A DNA stretch of 55,375 nucleotides, from positions 1 to 55,375 of IMG/VR virus record IMGVR_UViG_3300008110_000371, one strand, 5' to 3'. Origin of the DNA: a virus. How positions within the stretch are numbered: position 1 is the first letter of the stretch; every line of letters begins with the position of its first letter. Position numbers and translations under genes: made by a program. The notes under the pieces were generated by a model, which was not told the origin of the DNA, did not search any database, and saw only the letters and a program-made list of their open reading frames with translations. Positions 23,583 to 30,477 of the stretch are shown here, one piece after another.

Positions 23583-23611
23583 AGTATACACATAACCAAA
23601 ACGCTTTGCAA
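23583..23611 (-). promoter_or_regulatory. Sigma70-like early promoter P3
   Basis: TTGCAA, a 17-bp spacer and TATACT on the minus strand. This is the best match of the set to a sigma70 promoter. It drives the 61-aa and 108-aa genes. Confidence 0.7.
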
Positions 23612-23612
23612 A

Positions 23613-23711
23613 CTATCGCCTTTTCTTATCACTAGTGAGAGCCCGAAGGGCGGACATCAAAACAAAATTCCGAAACAGCGTCCACACGAGAGCCCACTTA
23701 GATTGATGCAT
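23613..23711 (-). CDS. Possible 32-residue membrane-like microprotein
   Basis: The ATG at 23711 opens MHQSKWALVWTLFRNFVLMS and ends with a basic tail (SDKKRR). AAGGG lies six bases upstream, and the start overlaps the end of the 64-aa gene by 14 bases. The hydrophobic core and positive-inside tail resemble a small membrane protein. Short length limits certainty. Confidence 0.4.
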   Translation of the reverse strand: MHQSKWALVWTLFRNFVLMSALRALTSDKKRR

Positions 23712-23892
23712 GTTCAACACCCTTCGAAAGCCACTCGTCCAAGTTTTCCCGGATAGCAATCGCTTGCTCACGGGTAATCGGGCTGGAGCAATGCGCGCCC
23801 GTCTTCCAAAGTGCAAGCCACAGTCCGGTCTCATGGTCGCTGAGTGTTAAACGCTCATAATTACCAAGTTCAATTGCTGCATTCCATTCCAT
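23698..23892 (-). CDS. Small early protein (64 aa), unknown function
   Basis: From the ATG at 23892, selected because AAGGAG lies seven bases upstream, the product is MEWNAAIELGNYERLTLSDH followed by ETGLWLALWKTGAHC and a helical end (TREQAIAIRENLDEWLSKG). A frame reaching 23976 would run through promoter P4 and is rejected. It is the first gene behind promoter P4. Not recognised. Confidence 0.6.
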   Translation of the reverse strand: MEWNAAIELGNYERLTLSDHETGLWLALWKTGAHCSSPITREQAIAIRENLDEWLSKGVEHASI

Positions 23893-23923
23893 CACTTTCT
23901 CCTTTCTTAAACATCGAGCCTTA

Positions 23924-23951
23924 ACTATACACTTTTCAAAAAGCTTTGCAA
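23924..23951 (-). promoter_or_regulatory. Sigma70-like early promoter P4
   Basis: TTGCAA, 16-bp spacer, TATAGT on the minus strand. It overlaps the last codons of the nuclease gene and reads into the 64-aa gene. Confidence 0.6.
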
Positions 23952-24341
23952 GCCTCCCGAATCCCCAATCCGCCAAACCGCATTCGGTTTTTCGCTTATC
24001 CCTCGCTTGGCAACTTCAACCACGCGATTAGCACGATAGCCGTAAACATCAGTATCGACCGAGCGAAGCACGCTCTCAGGCCAGTAATGCACAAGCAAGG
24101 CATAGCCAATGCCTGCTTCGCTGGCCTGATGAGCAAAGGCGATCTGGTGAGGCGAGAGTGCAACTTTCGCCCCTGCCCTGACAACCTTCAACTCCAGGAA
24201 CACGACACGCCCATCGAGGGCAATCATCACGTCAGGAAAACCCAGCGGAAGCTTGCACTCAACTCTCATCGTCATGGAACAAAGGTCTTTCAATTGGGGC
24301 TGCACCCTTTTCCAAAAGTCCTTTTCTAATTTTCTCGGCAT
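23925..24341 (-). CDS. VRR-NUC-like PD-(D/E)XK nuclease
   Basis: The 138-residue protein has the order EKDFWKRVQPQLK, then GFPDVMIALDGRVVFLELKV and SPHQIAFAHQASEAGIGYAL. This is the G-x-PD ... (L)ELK ... S-x-HQ pattern of VRR-NUC/Holliday-junction-resolvase-like nucleases, with Asp, Glu and Lys as the metal-binding catalytic set. Such phage enzymes resolve branched DNA before packaging. The start lies 83 bases inside terS, with GGAAAGG as ribosome-binding site. The homologous core begins close to the N-terminus, so this long overlap is probably real. Confidence 0.75.
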   Translation of the reverse strand: MPRKLEKDFWKRVQPQLKDLCSMTMRVECKLPLGFPDVMIALDGRVVFLELKVVRAGAKVALSPHQIAFAHQASEAGIGYALLVHYWPESVLRSVDTDVYGYRANRVVEVAKRGISEKPNAVWRIGDSGGLQSFLKSV

Positions 24342-25077
24342 TGCTCAACCTTTCCAAAACGGTAGGCTTAGACGGTGCAACGGGTTCCACGTCCAGCACC
24401 TCACCCTGGTCGGACACAATAGCGGGCTTGCTGCCCCCATAAAGCTTGCTGATTTCCTCAAGCTTTTTCATGACCTCTTCTTTGCTCATCGAATCAATCG
24501 TGCCAACCCGGATTTCCTTGCGCTCCACATAGATCGTCCCCAAGGCCTGCCCACGTCGATATTCAGCCGCCACTGCTGCCGAGTAGGCCCCCGCAGCCAA
24601 GGCCATGTCCCTGATCCGTTGCATGTCCTTCATGTGCCGTTCGAACGAAGTGCCATGCTTAACGGCAAGCTCCGTTCTCAATTCCTGGATCGCCTGGACA
24701 ATGTGGGGCGACTGATGGGGATCGGTAAGCTTCCTGGAGTGCCACTCAAGCGTACGTTCAGGATACCCAGCCCTCCTGGCCGCTTCCTTAAGCGTTACGT
24801 CCCCATCCCCGGTCACATACTCCTTAACGAACGTCCACTCCTGCTTGGTCAAGACCTTCTTGCGAACCTTCTTGGGCAACGGCGTAGTAATCCGTTTCTC
24901 AACAACCTCTGGCCGCATCAAGGGGATCTGGTCTAACAAAGGCTTCTGTTCCCGAAGCGGCACTCCAGGCGTGACCACGCCCGTGCTCACGTCGAACACC
25001 GAAGCACCAACGCCAACACCCCCAGAAACCCCCTCAGAACCGTCTACAAGCGATTCTTTCACCGAATCCTTCTGCAT
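24259..25077 (-). CDS. terS: Terminase small subunit
   Basis: After an unstructured N-terminus the protein shows a helix-turn-helix region, LTKQEWTFVKEYVTGDGDVT then LKEAARRAGYPERTLEWHSR, typical of TerS DNA-recognition domains. A helical oligomerisation segment (MKDMQRIRDMALAAGAYSAA, VAAEYRRGQALGTIYVERKE) and an acidic tail follow. The ATG at 25077 fits GGGG seven bases upstream better than the ATG at 25083. It pairs with terL, although about 2.8 kb of early genes separates them, an unusual split. The last 83 bases also encode the start of the nuclease. Confidence 0.75.
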   Translation of the reverse strand: MQKDSVKESLVDGSEGVSGGVGVGASVFDVSTGVVTPGVPLREQKPLLDQIPLMRPEVVEKRITTPLPKKVRKKVLTKQEWTFVKEYVTGDGDVTLKEAARRAGYPERTLEWHSRKLTDPHQSPHIVQAIQELRTELAVKHGTSFERHMKDMQRIRDMALAAGAYSAAVAAEYRRGQALGTIYVERKEIRVGTIDSMSKEEVMKKLEEISKLYGGSKPAIVSDQGEVLDVEPVAPSKPTVLERLSNAEKIRKGLLEKGAAPIERPLFHDDES

Positions 25078-25322
25078 ACCCATTCCCCTTCATCAGAACT
25101 GCTCTGGCGCACCCAGAACTGCCTTCCTGGATGCCTTGCATAAAACGACTGCAACCCTGATCGAACAGCACTGGCCTCGCCCATCGATCTTAGAACAAAG
25201 TAATCGCCAATCAACATCTTGGCAAAAGGATACTTTGCCCTTCCCGTAGGCCCGAAAACAACACCCCAATCCCGAGGCGTGATCCCTGGCAAACGGATCT
25301 CTTCATCTTTCGCTTTGCTCAC
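25059..25322 (-). CDS. Small conserved phage protein (87 aa)
   Basis: The product contains RDWGVVFGPTGRAKYPFAKM then LIGDYFVLRSMGEASAVRSG and FYARHPGRQFWVRQ. The phrase YPF...M.xGDYF resembles a small DUF7303-like phage family; I give that with low confidence. The GTG at 25322 is chosen because GGAGG lies seven bases upstream; a TTG one codon earlier is possible. It is the first gene after the putative origin and overlaps terS. Confidence 0.55.
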   Translation of the reverse strand: MSKAKDEEIRLPGITPRDWGVVFGPTGRAKYPFAKMLIGDYFVLRSMGEASAVRSGLQSFYARHPGRQFWVRQSSSDEGEWVCRRIR

Positions 25323-25436
25323 CAAAAAACCTCCTTTTTCAAAAGCTATAACACCGACCGTTCATCCACCCTCTACTACCGCTCACTCCCAACCATTACG
25401 TTGACACCATTTCAGATTAGTAAGTGAACTTTTAGC

Positions 25437-25471
<35 letters not shown>

Positions 25472-25856
25472 CAACGTAATAATGAACTTTTAACGTAATA
25501 AGTGCATTATAAGTTTATATACATACAAATAGCAACTCCATTACCGTAATGAAAAAAGTACTGTCATATAGCAGCCCAATAACTACGGTACTTCTTACGG
25601 CATTACGTCTATTACTATACTTTCAAAGTTTTGAAAAAAAAAAATTTCAAACACAGAAAGTTCATCTAATACGCCTCTGGATGTAATAACTCCCACCCCC
25701 TCCCCACTGCTATACTTTTTTATCATGAACTTCACCCCAAAACCACGCTTCTATACACATACGTTTATTACACCCTTTTTTGACCCTTTTCTACCGCTCA
25801 TCACCCTTTTACCTCCGCCCATCCCCTCCCACCACCTCAAAAACCTATAGCGATCC

Positions 25857-26003
25857 CCGTGACCCTTGGTCCATGAGCCTTGATCCCTGCCACTTCCTCA
25901 CTAAGTTAGTGCCCACTAACAAAACAAAAAGACCCGTGAGCCTTGACCCACGGGCCTCAATCCGTGAGCCTTGATCCTTAATCCTTGGACCTTGACCCCC
26001 GGG
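25857..26003. repeat. Degenerate heptanucleotide arrays
   Basis: Two arrays in strict 7-base phase. 25857-25891 has five units (CCGTGAC, CCTTGGT, CCATGAG, CCTTGAT, CCCTGCC). 25934-26003 has ten consecutive units, among them CCGTGAG twice and CCTTGAC twice. The consensus is CC-N-T-G-R-N. This is the largest of the dispersed heptamer clusters. Confidence 0.85.
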
Positions 26004-26114
26004 CCTACCAAATCTCCTCTGTAACCCGGTTACGGAGGATGTTTTGCCTTTGCGCGCCTACCAAATCTCCTCTGTAACCCGGTTACGGAGGATGTTTTGC
26101 CTATGCTTGCCTAC
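26003..26114. repeat. 53-bp tandem repeat with internal palindrome
   Basis: Two nearly identical 53-bp units (26003-26055, 26056-26108) and the first six bases of a third. Each contains CCTCTGTAAC-CCG-GTTACGGAGG, an inverted repeat with one mismatch. This could be an operator or hairpin element at the end of the small-gene operon. Confidence 0.85.
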
Positions 26115-26347
26115 TGCACCGCCAGTTGCTTATGCCTTCTGTTGGTGTAGTGCAGGGTTGCTGCATGGACGTGCTCACCGAAAGTGATCTCGCGCACCCC
26201 CTCAACGTCTGCTGCTGTCATAGCGGGCCCCAGGAAGATCATTTTTTGCCCATCGGCAAGTGTGACGTAGAGCACCTGGACGTCTTTTTCAAAGCCAAAA
26301 GCCTCCAGGATCGTCCCTGGGAGGTTTTCTAGATCATTAAGGTCCAT
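26111..26347 (-). CDS. Small protein of unknown function (78 aa)
   Basis: The product MDLNDLENLPGTILEAFGFE continues with VQVLYVTLADGQKMIFLGPA and an Ala/Val-rich helix. A gene with AAGGAG upstream, it is the last of the small-gene cluster and ends directly at the 53-bp repeats. The compact alpha/beta pattern suggests a folded protein. Not recognised. Confidence 0.55.
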   Translation of the reverse strand: MDLNDLENLPGTILEAFGFEKDVQVLYVTLADGQKMIFLGPAMTAADVEGVREITFGEHVHAATLHYTNRRHKQLAVQ

Positions 26348-26382
26348 ACCCCTTACTCCTTATAAAAAGACGCCCAGAGCGC

Positions 26383-26586
26383 CTATAAAAACATTTCCCC
26401 TTGCATAGCGTTGCGGCGCTCGAGCATGTTCTCCGCCATCGAGAAGGCCAGGATGGCCACACGGTCGCGGTAGATTTCGTTTTGCATAAGCAGTTCGATG
26501 TTTTCTTTGCCATACGCGGCGATTGCCCCTTGCATCGCGGCCATAGCGTAGTCGTCAAATAAAGTTCTTTGCATAGTATTAGACAT
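26383..26586 (-). CDS. Small helical protein (67 aa)
   Basis: MSNTMQRTLFDDYAMAAMQG opens a 67-residue, Met- and Ala-rich helical protein (YRDRVAILAFSMAENMLERR). CAGGAG precedes the ATG. Similar short proteins (FDDYAMAAMQGxxA) are found in many phages next to early genes, function unknown. Confidence 0.6.
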   Translation of the reverse strand: MSNTMQRTLFDDYAMAAMQGAIAAYGKENIELLMQNEIYRDRVAILAFSMAENMLERRNAMQGEMFL

Positions 26587-26770
26587 AGGTGTTACTCCTG
26601 TTTGCCATTTGCATGGTGCTGCTCCTGGTTAGGTTAAATAAAGTGACGGGAAAGGCAGATTACATGCCCGTCTCATGCCTGATGTCGCAGCATCACGTCC
26701 ACTGGATGCCGCGCAAGGGCACGCTCACATCTGCCATGCTAGTGCCCCTGCTGTACCACCCTACATCTTG

Positions 26771-27049
26771 TCAGCCGACGCCTTGTAAATAGTCCGCAGC
26801 CTCATCGTAGCCCGCTTGCCTGAGCGCTTTAAGGCAATGGTCAAGCCTACGCTCACCGACATCAAAAGCAAAGCTATCCAGGCTGGCCATATCGGCGTGA
26901 AATCTTGTCTGAGACTGGATATTCTTGCTGATGGTAATCCCGGCCTGTCTTGCCAGCTTGAACGTATCAAAGGAAAAAGACTCAACGGGACTGTGCTTTT
27001 CATCGACGAAGGACGTGGCCTTCTGGTGTGCATTGTGATCACCGCTCAT
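26771..27049 (-). CDS. Small protein of unknown function (92 aa)
   Basis: The chosen ATG at 27049 has GGAG eight bases upstream and overlaps the upstream stop as ATGA. The product has FSFDTFKLARQAGITISKNI and ends with a helical segment (ERRLDHCLKALRQAGYDEAA). A longer frame to 27214 is a shadow. Not recognised. Downstream, 26587-26770 holds no credible gene. Confidence 0.5.
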   Translation of the reverse strand: MSGDHNAHQKATSFVDEKHSPVESFSFDTFKLARQAGITISKNIQSQTRFHADMASLDSFAFDVGERRLDHCLKALRQAGYDEAADYLQGVG

Positions 27050-27243
27050 GTGCTGCTCTCCAGTAGTAATTTTTTGATATGTCCGGGGACCTTGGGCAGT
27101 GGTGCCCAAGCCAGTGCCCAATCGCCCCAAGTCCCGATCACGCAAGTCCCTCCTGGGTTCAATAGCAATAGCTTCACCCCCAGCGGTGGCTCCTGTTCCT
27201 GAGCCGTGCGCCATGAAGCTTCACCCGCGAGGTAGTCTTTCAT
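27046..27243 (-). CDS. DUF551-like small protein (65 aa)
   Basis: The text EQEPPLGVKLLLLNPGGTCV followed by WGDWALAWAPLPKVPGHIKK resembles the short DUF551-type pattern (PPxGxxLLxLxxGG ... W.PLPxxP) of phage and bacterial proteins. Function unknown. It overlaps both neighbours by 4 bases, in a chain of coupled small genes. Confidence 0.6.
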   Translation of the reverse strand: MKDYLAGEASWRTAQEQEPPLGVKLLLLNPGGTCVIGTWGDWALAWAPLPKVPGHIKKLLLESST

Positions 27244-27455
27244 GTCCTTGCTCGTATGACGTTGATTGCGTACGCGTAGTAATTGTGCGATTCGTTTCGC
27301 TCTTGCAATCGCTCAAGCATGTCAATGATCTGTTTCTCTTTCTCAGCGGCGACAAGGGCAGCGAAACGTTCAAGCTGATAAAAGGCATGAACAACCCCGT
27401 TGGAATCAGCAAGCCCTGCTTCCCGCGCCATGCGGATTATTTGTTCGCGGTTCAT
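27240..27455 (-). CDS. Small REDIIRMAREAG-family protein (71 aa)
   Basis: MNREQIIRMAREAGLADSNG and QLERFAALVAAEKEKQIIDM form a pattern repeated in several accessory genes of phages infecting Betaproteobacteria. A paralogue (114 aa) lies two genes upstream. Predicted helical, coupled by overlapping start and stop. Function unknown. Confidence 0.65.
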   Translation of the reverse strand: MNREQIIRMAREAGLADSNGVVHAFYQLERFAALVAAEKEKQIIDMLERLQERNESHNYYAYAINVIRART

Positions 27456-27709
27456 CCTTCCACCCTTTCATAGGTCATGTCAAAGATGTCTGGCTTGCAC
27501 GGGTAATATTCACCCTTCACGCCGGTGATGATCCAGTCGCCGGGGGTGACGATGTGGCCGCCTTCAAGTGTGTCAATCCAGCCCGTGTCGGATTCAATCC
27601 ACTTGTCACTGATGCCGTCCCCAATCATGCGTTTTTTCACCATCGGATGGTCGCCGTGTTTGAACCATTGTGTGGCCTCGATGACCACGGGCTTTTTTCT
27701 GAATTTCAT
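27452..27709 (-). CDS. PGDYG-like small protein (85 aa)
   Basis: The sequence MKFRKKPVVIEATQWFKHGD, then GWIDTLEGGHIVTPGDWIIT and GVKGEYYPCKPDIFDMTYER, is the PGDYG family pattern, with PGDW in place of PGDY. This small family is abundant in phages and of unknown biochemical role. It overlaps its neighbours by four bases on each side. Confidence 0.75.
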   Translation of the reverse strand: MKFRKKPVVIEATQWFKHGDHPMVKKRMIGDGISDKWIESDTGWIDTLEGGHIVTPGDWIITGVKGEYYPCKPDIFDMTYERVEG

Positions 27710-28050
27710 TTATTTCCCCTTGCTCGTATGGCTTCCGCGATCAGTTCCCCGTCTATTGACGGTCCCTCTTGAAAACAAATGGAAGCACACGCCTCACGCT
27801 CGGCAGCGATGCGCTCTTCAATCTGCCATTCAAGTTCTTCCAACAATTTTTCTATGCTGTCGCCATGACCGGTTGCGTAACCTTGGCTCATCATCCAAGC
27901 GGCCAGCTTCTCACGTTCGGCATCTGCAACAAGGGCAGCGAAACGTTCAAGTTCTTCCGGAGTAAGCACCACGAACTCGTTTAAGTACGGGTCTACTTTG
28001 TCCTTATCAGCAACTTCCCGCGCCATGCGGATGATGTCCTCTCTATCCAT
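27706..28050 (-). CDS. REDIIRMAREV-family protein (114 aa)
   Basis: It shares MDREDIIRMARE and LERFAALVADAEREKLAAWM with the 71-aa gene at 27240-27455, so the two are paralogues. The larger copy has a central insert and a Cys-containing end (EREACASICFQEG). It overlaps the next gene by 8 bases. Function unknown; the duplicates probably arose by recombination among phages. Confidence 0.65.
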   Translation of the reverse strand: MDREDIIRMAREVADKDKVDPYLNEFVVLTPEELERFAALVADAEREKLAAWMMSQGYATGHGDSIEKLLEELEWQIEERIAAEREACASICFQEGPSIDGELIAEAIRARGNK

Positions 28051-28609
28051 GATTCTTCTCCTTCAAGGCTTGCTCAATGGCTCGTGCAAATCCCCATCGG
28101 TCAAACCACGCCGCATTACTTTCGTCGATTTTTTGGGACAGATAACTCAAGTCCTGAATCTCCCCATCCGTCAGCCCCTGCCACTGGTTCATCCCTGTTG
28201 ATTTCTCGTAGTCCTCAAAGCCCTCAGCCGAATGCAGGTTGGGGTTGGTACTGCCGCAGTTGCGTCCGGCGCAGGGTTGCATTTGTGGCTGCGTGGATGT
28301 GTAGAGGGGCTTTACTACTGACCCATCGCCTTTCAGTCGCGCCATTTCATGCGCCTCTTCTTCGGTGAAGTTCACGTCGTGCAAATTTGGACCATCAAAA
28401 ACACCCCAAGCTACCGGCTCCTGCTCCGGCTGCGCCAGCCTCTCGCGCAACGGTGCTGCTGCATCTGTTGCCACTTTGTGCGGGTACATAGTCACTATCG
28501 GGCCACCGTCTTTAGGTTTGCGGACTTGTATCTTTGTCGACGGGTTTTCGTAGCGAGCCAACAACTCCAACGCCTCGAGCGCCTGCTGCATCAGTTCTCT
28601 GTCGGTCAT
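28043..28609 (-). CDS. MTDRELMQQALEALE-family protein (188 aa)
   Basis: The opening MTDRELMQQALEALELLARY, the middle PVAWGVFDGPNLHDVNFTEE and the Thr/Gln patch (PLYTSTQPQMQPCAGRNC) are typical of a mosaic family common in Burkholderia-type phages. The modular end (WQGLTDGEIQDLSYLSQKID) also appears in the neighbouring gene in altered form (WVGLTDEELEEMHNEIK). Function unknown. It supports a betaproteobacterial host. Confidence 0.7.
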   Translation of the reverse strand: MTDRELMQQALEALELLARYENPSTKIQVRKPKDGGPIVTMYPHKVATDAAAPLRERLAQPEQEPVAWGVFDGPNLHDVNFTEEEAHEMARLKGDGSVVKPLYTSTQPQMQPCAGRNCGSTNPNLHSAEGFEDYEKSTGMNQWQGLTDGEIQDLSYLSQKIDESNAAWFDRWGFARAIEQALKEKNHG

Positions 28610-28962
28610 GTGTTCTTCTCCCGCAGTTTGGCTTCGATGCTTCGGTAGATGTCTTCGGTTCTGTATGTACCCATCAACCGCACTTTAATTTCGTTGTGCA
28701 TTTCTTCAAGCTCTTCATCCGTCAGCCCAACCCATTCATGTTCACGTTTTGCCTTTTCATCGACACGTTTTTGCGATGTGTCGTCGGCATCGACAAGTGC
28801 TTGGCGAAGGGCAGTGATGGCTTGCTTTCTGCTAACAAGCCCAGCATGACTTATTGGATCACTCTCCAACGCCTCTAGCGCCATTTGCATAGCTTCTCTG
28901 CTCATATGTTCTTCTTCAACATGGCAGCAATGACCACAGCGTGGACACTCAAAATCATTCAT
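28606..28962 (-). CDS. Zinc-ribbon plus LTDEE-module accessory protein (118 aa)
   Basis: From the ATG at 28962 the product starts MNDFECPRCGHCCHVEEEHM, with a CxxC-HCC cluster that may bind zinc, then MSREAMQMALEALESDPISH like the gene downstream. It ends with WVGLTDEELEEMHNEIK. It starts with ATGA overlap on the upstream stop; a start further downstream at the second Met is possible. Function unknown. Confidence 0.6.
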   Translation of the reverse strand: MNDFECPRCGHCCHVEEEHMSREAMQMALEALESDPISHAGLVSRKQAITALRQALVDADDTSQKRVDEKAKREHEWVGLTDEELEEMHNEIKVRLMGTYRTEDIYRSIEAKLREKNT

Positions 28963-29273
28963 GTCCGCGCCCCTATGCCAAAGGGATCGTGCCAAGACCT
29001 CGTTACCTTAGGCTCACGCTTCTTGTAGGTCCGGTATTCATCCTTGACTGCAAAGCAGATCACCATCGTCCGCTTCCAGGTCACTTCCTGCTGTTTGTAG
29101 CCCTTTGTCTTGATGACAAGATCATCTGCGGCTAGTTCAACCAGCAACTGATCAGCACGGCGCTTGGTGATCTTGAACTTCTCCCCGACATGCTCTGCCG
29201 TAACGGGATTCTTGAGCCCCCGCAGATAATCGAAGATCATCTGCTTTCGGAGCTCCTTTGGCATCAGAGTCAT
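28959..29273 (-). CDS. Winged-helix DNA-binding protein (104 aa)
   Basis: MTLMPKELRKQMIFDYLRGL, then NPVTAEHVGEKFKITKRRAD and LLVELAADDLVIKTKGYKQQ show the helix-helix-turn-helix-wing arrangement of a small winged-helix protein. The ATG at 29273 overlaps the upstream stop (ATGA), which decides the start. A transcriptional or replication regulatory role is likely but untested. It sits beside a second winged-helix gene. Confidence 0.6.
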   Translation of the reverse strand: MTLMPKELRKQMIFDYLRGLKNPVTAEHVGEKFKITKRRADQLLVELAADDLVIKTKGYKQQEVTWKRTMVICFAVKDEYRTYKKREPKVTRSWHDPFGIGART

Positions 29274-29596
29274 AACTTTCTCCTGTAGTAAAACGCCCAC
29301 GCCCCGTGGTCCGTGAGCCTTTTAAATAGCTTCGTCTTATCGACTAGACCTTTTGCTTCGAGCGCTCTCATCATCTTGAGCGCATTTTGCGGCGTACAAC
29401 TAAAACTTTTGGCCAAGTCCGCAAGCGACATCCAATCATCAAGCGCTTGTAAGTATCGATTTTGCGCAGGCGTCAGCGCCCTGTATCGGTTGAGCAAGAG
29501 CTTGCTAAAGCGTTTGACCGCTTCCTCATGCTCTGCCCTCCCCGATAGCAACACGCCTGTTCGCCGAGCCAGCTTAAGGATCTCGGCATTGTTCAC
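29270..29596 (-). CDS. Winged-helix DNA-binding protein (108 aa)
   Basis: The C-terminal half, LDDWMSLADLAKSFSCTPQN followed by ALKMMRALEAKGLVDKTKLF, matches a winged-helix domain (recognition helix around SCTPQNALKMMRAL). The N-terminal half is helical. The stop codon forms an ATGA overlap with the next winged-helix gene, suggesting the pair work together. Target unknown. Confidence 0.6.
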   Translation of the reverse strand: MNNAEILKLARRTGVLLSGRAEHEEAVKRFSKLLLNRYRALTPAQNRYLQALDDWMSLADLAKSFSCTPQNALKMMRALEAKGLVDKTKLFKRLTDHGAWAFYYRRKL

Positions 29597-29778
29597 GCCC
29601 GATCCCCTGCATGCTGCTTCCAGCCATCGTTGCCCTGCATCCGCTGCTCGTAAACTTCCATGAGCAACTCTGCTGCCTCTTTAATCTTGAACTTCTCTGC
29701 CGTGCAGTAATCTGGCAAGCCCTCGGCGTAACCCTCAAGCCATGCTGCAAGCATCGCAAACTTGTGAGCGGGACTCAT
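29593..29778 (-). CDS. Small helical protein (61 aa)
   Basis: From the ATG at 29778 the product is MSPAHKFAMLAAWLEGYAEG ... KFKIKEAAELLMEVYEQRMQ, a compact helical protein. GAGG lies upstream, and the start is two bases after the previous stop. A frame reaching 29964 is rejected because it lies inside the upstream gene. Function unknown. Confidence 0.55.
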   Translation of the reverse strand: MSPAHKFAMLAAWLEGYAEGLPDYCTAEKFKIKEAAELLMEVYEQRMQGNDGWKQHAGDRA

Positions 29779-29780
29779 GA

Positions 29781-30068
29781 CTATGGCCTCAACCACTGCT
29801 GCCAGTTCTTCGTCCACTCCCGAGGCCACAAGAGCTGCTCTTCGACCTTGGCTCCCATGGCAAAGAGCTCCGAGGCCGAAAGCCGCATGTTCACGTCCTC
29901 TTGGTACTCCTCCATCTTTTTCATGGCGTTGTAAGTCGTTACAAAGGCCCCTGGCTGCACCCAACAGGGCCTGCTGTAATGGGGCAGGTAGGTCATACCA
30001 TTCAAGACAAACACGGGCTCAGGAGCCGTGATCGCCATAACTTTAGTCTGTGTCGGATAAATAGTCAC
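29781..30068 (-). CDS. Small protein of unknown function (95 aa)
   Basis: Starts with GTG in a GTGA overlap with the preceding stop. The product contains PVFVLNGMTYLPHYSRPCWV and a helical C-terminus (ASELFAMGAKVEEQLLWPRE, ending WTKNWQQWLRP). No family recognised. Its position in the coupled chain supports reality. Confidence 0.55.
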   Translation of the reverse strand: MTIYPTQTKVMAITAPEPVFVLNGMTYLPHYSRPCWVQPGAFVTTYNAMKKMEEYQEDVNMRLSASELFAMGAKVEEQLLWPREWTKNWQQWLRP

Positions 30069-30310
30069 AATGATCGTCCTCTAATTAAGTCCGCAATACC
30101 CCGTGATGCCACGGGATCTGCAATTTGTGCGCAAATCTCGCGCTCCTCTTCCACCATTTCCCTGACAAGCTTGGCAAGCGCTCGGTCGTCCACCTCATAG
30201 ACGACCCATTGCTTGTTGATCTTGCGCAGTTCCTTGAACCCGTGGTCCTTGGCCCGTGAGCGAAGCTCCAGGATCAGTTCACGGTTCTCAAATGACGCCA
30301 TGCCTTTCAC
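30065..30310 (-). CDS. Small charged protein (81 aa), GTG start
   Basis: The GTG at 30310 forms GTGA with the upstream stop and has GGAGG six bases before it; the ATG three codons later is too far from this site. The product has helices FENRELILELRSRAKDHGFK and RALAKLVREMVEEEREICAQ, and its end (ADLIRGR) resembles other accessory proteins. Function unknown. Confidence 0.55.
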   Translation of the reverse strand: MKGMASFENRELILELRSRAKDHGFKELRKINKQWVVYEVDDRALAKLVREMVEEEREICAQIADPVASRGIADLIRGRSL

Positions 30311-30477
30311 TCGGTGCCTCCTGGATTGCTATAGCGCGCCATAAACGCTGGATCTTGGGCCTCATCATCAGCATCCAACATTTCGATAAGACGCGTGAGG
30401 TGGCGCACAAGACGCCACTCGTGATGATCAAGCGCCACCTTGATGACGTGAACAATGGCTTCGTGATCCTTAGTCAT
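30307..30477 (-). CDS. Small helical protein (56 aa)
   Basis: The ATG at 30477 opens MTKDHEAIVHVIKVALDHHE followed by WRLVRHLTRLIEMLDADDEA, two amphipathic helices, and a Gly/Pro end. Its stop is embedded in the GTGA start of the next gene, and its start lies within the upstream gene. That placement in a coupled chain supports a real gene despite its size. Confidence 0.55.
   Translation of the reverse strand: MTKDHEAIVHVIKVALDHHEWRLVRHLTRLIEMLDADDEAQDPAFMARYSNPGGTE

Noticed and set aside
25780-25974. A 64-codon plus-strand frame in the putative origin
   Set aside because: It reads through heptamer repeats, is Pro/Ser-rich and has no ribosome-binding site.
26003-26108. The 53-bp repeats as a CRISPR array
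   Set aside because: There are only two adjacent units with no spacer sequences and no cas genes.
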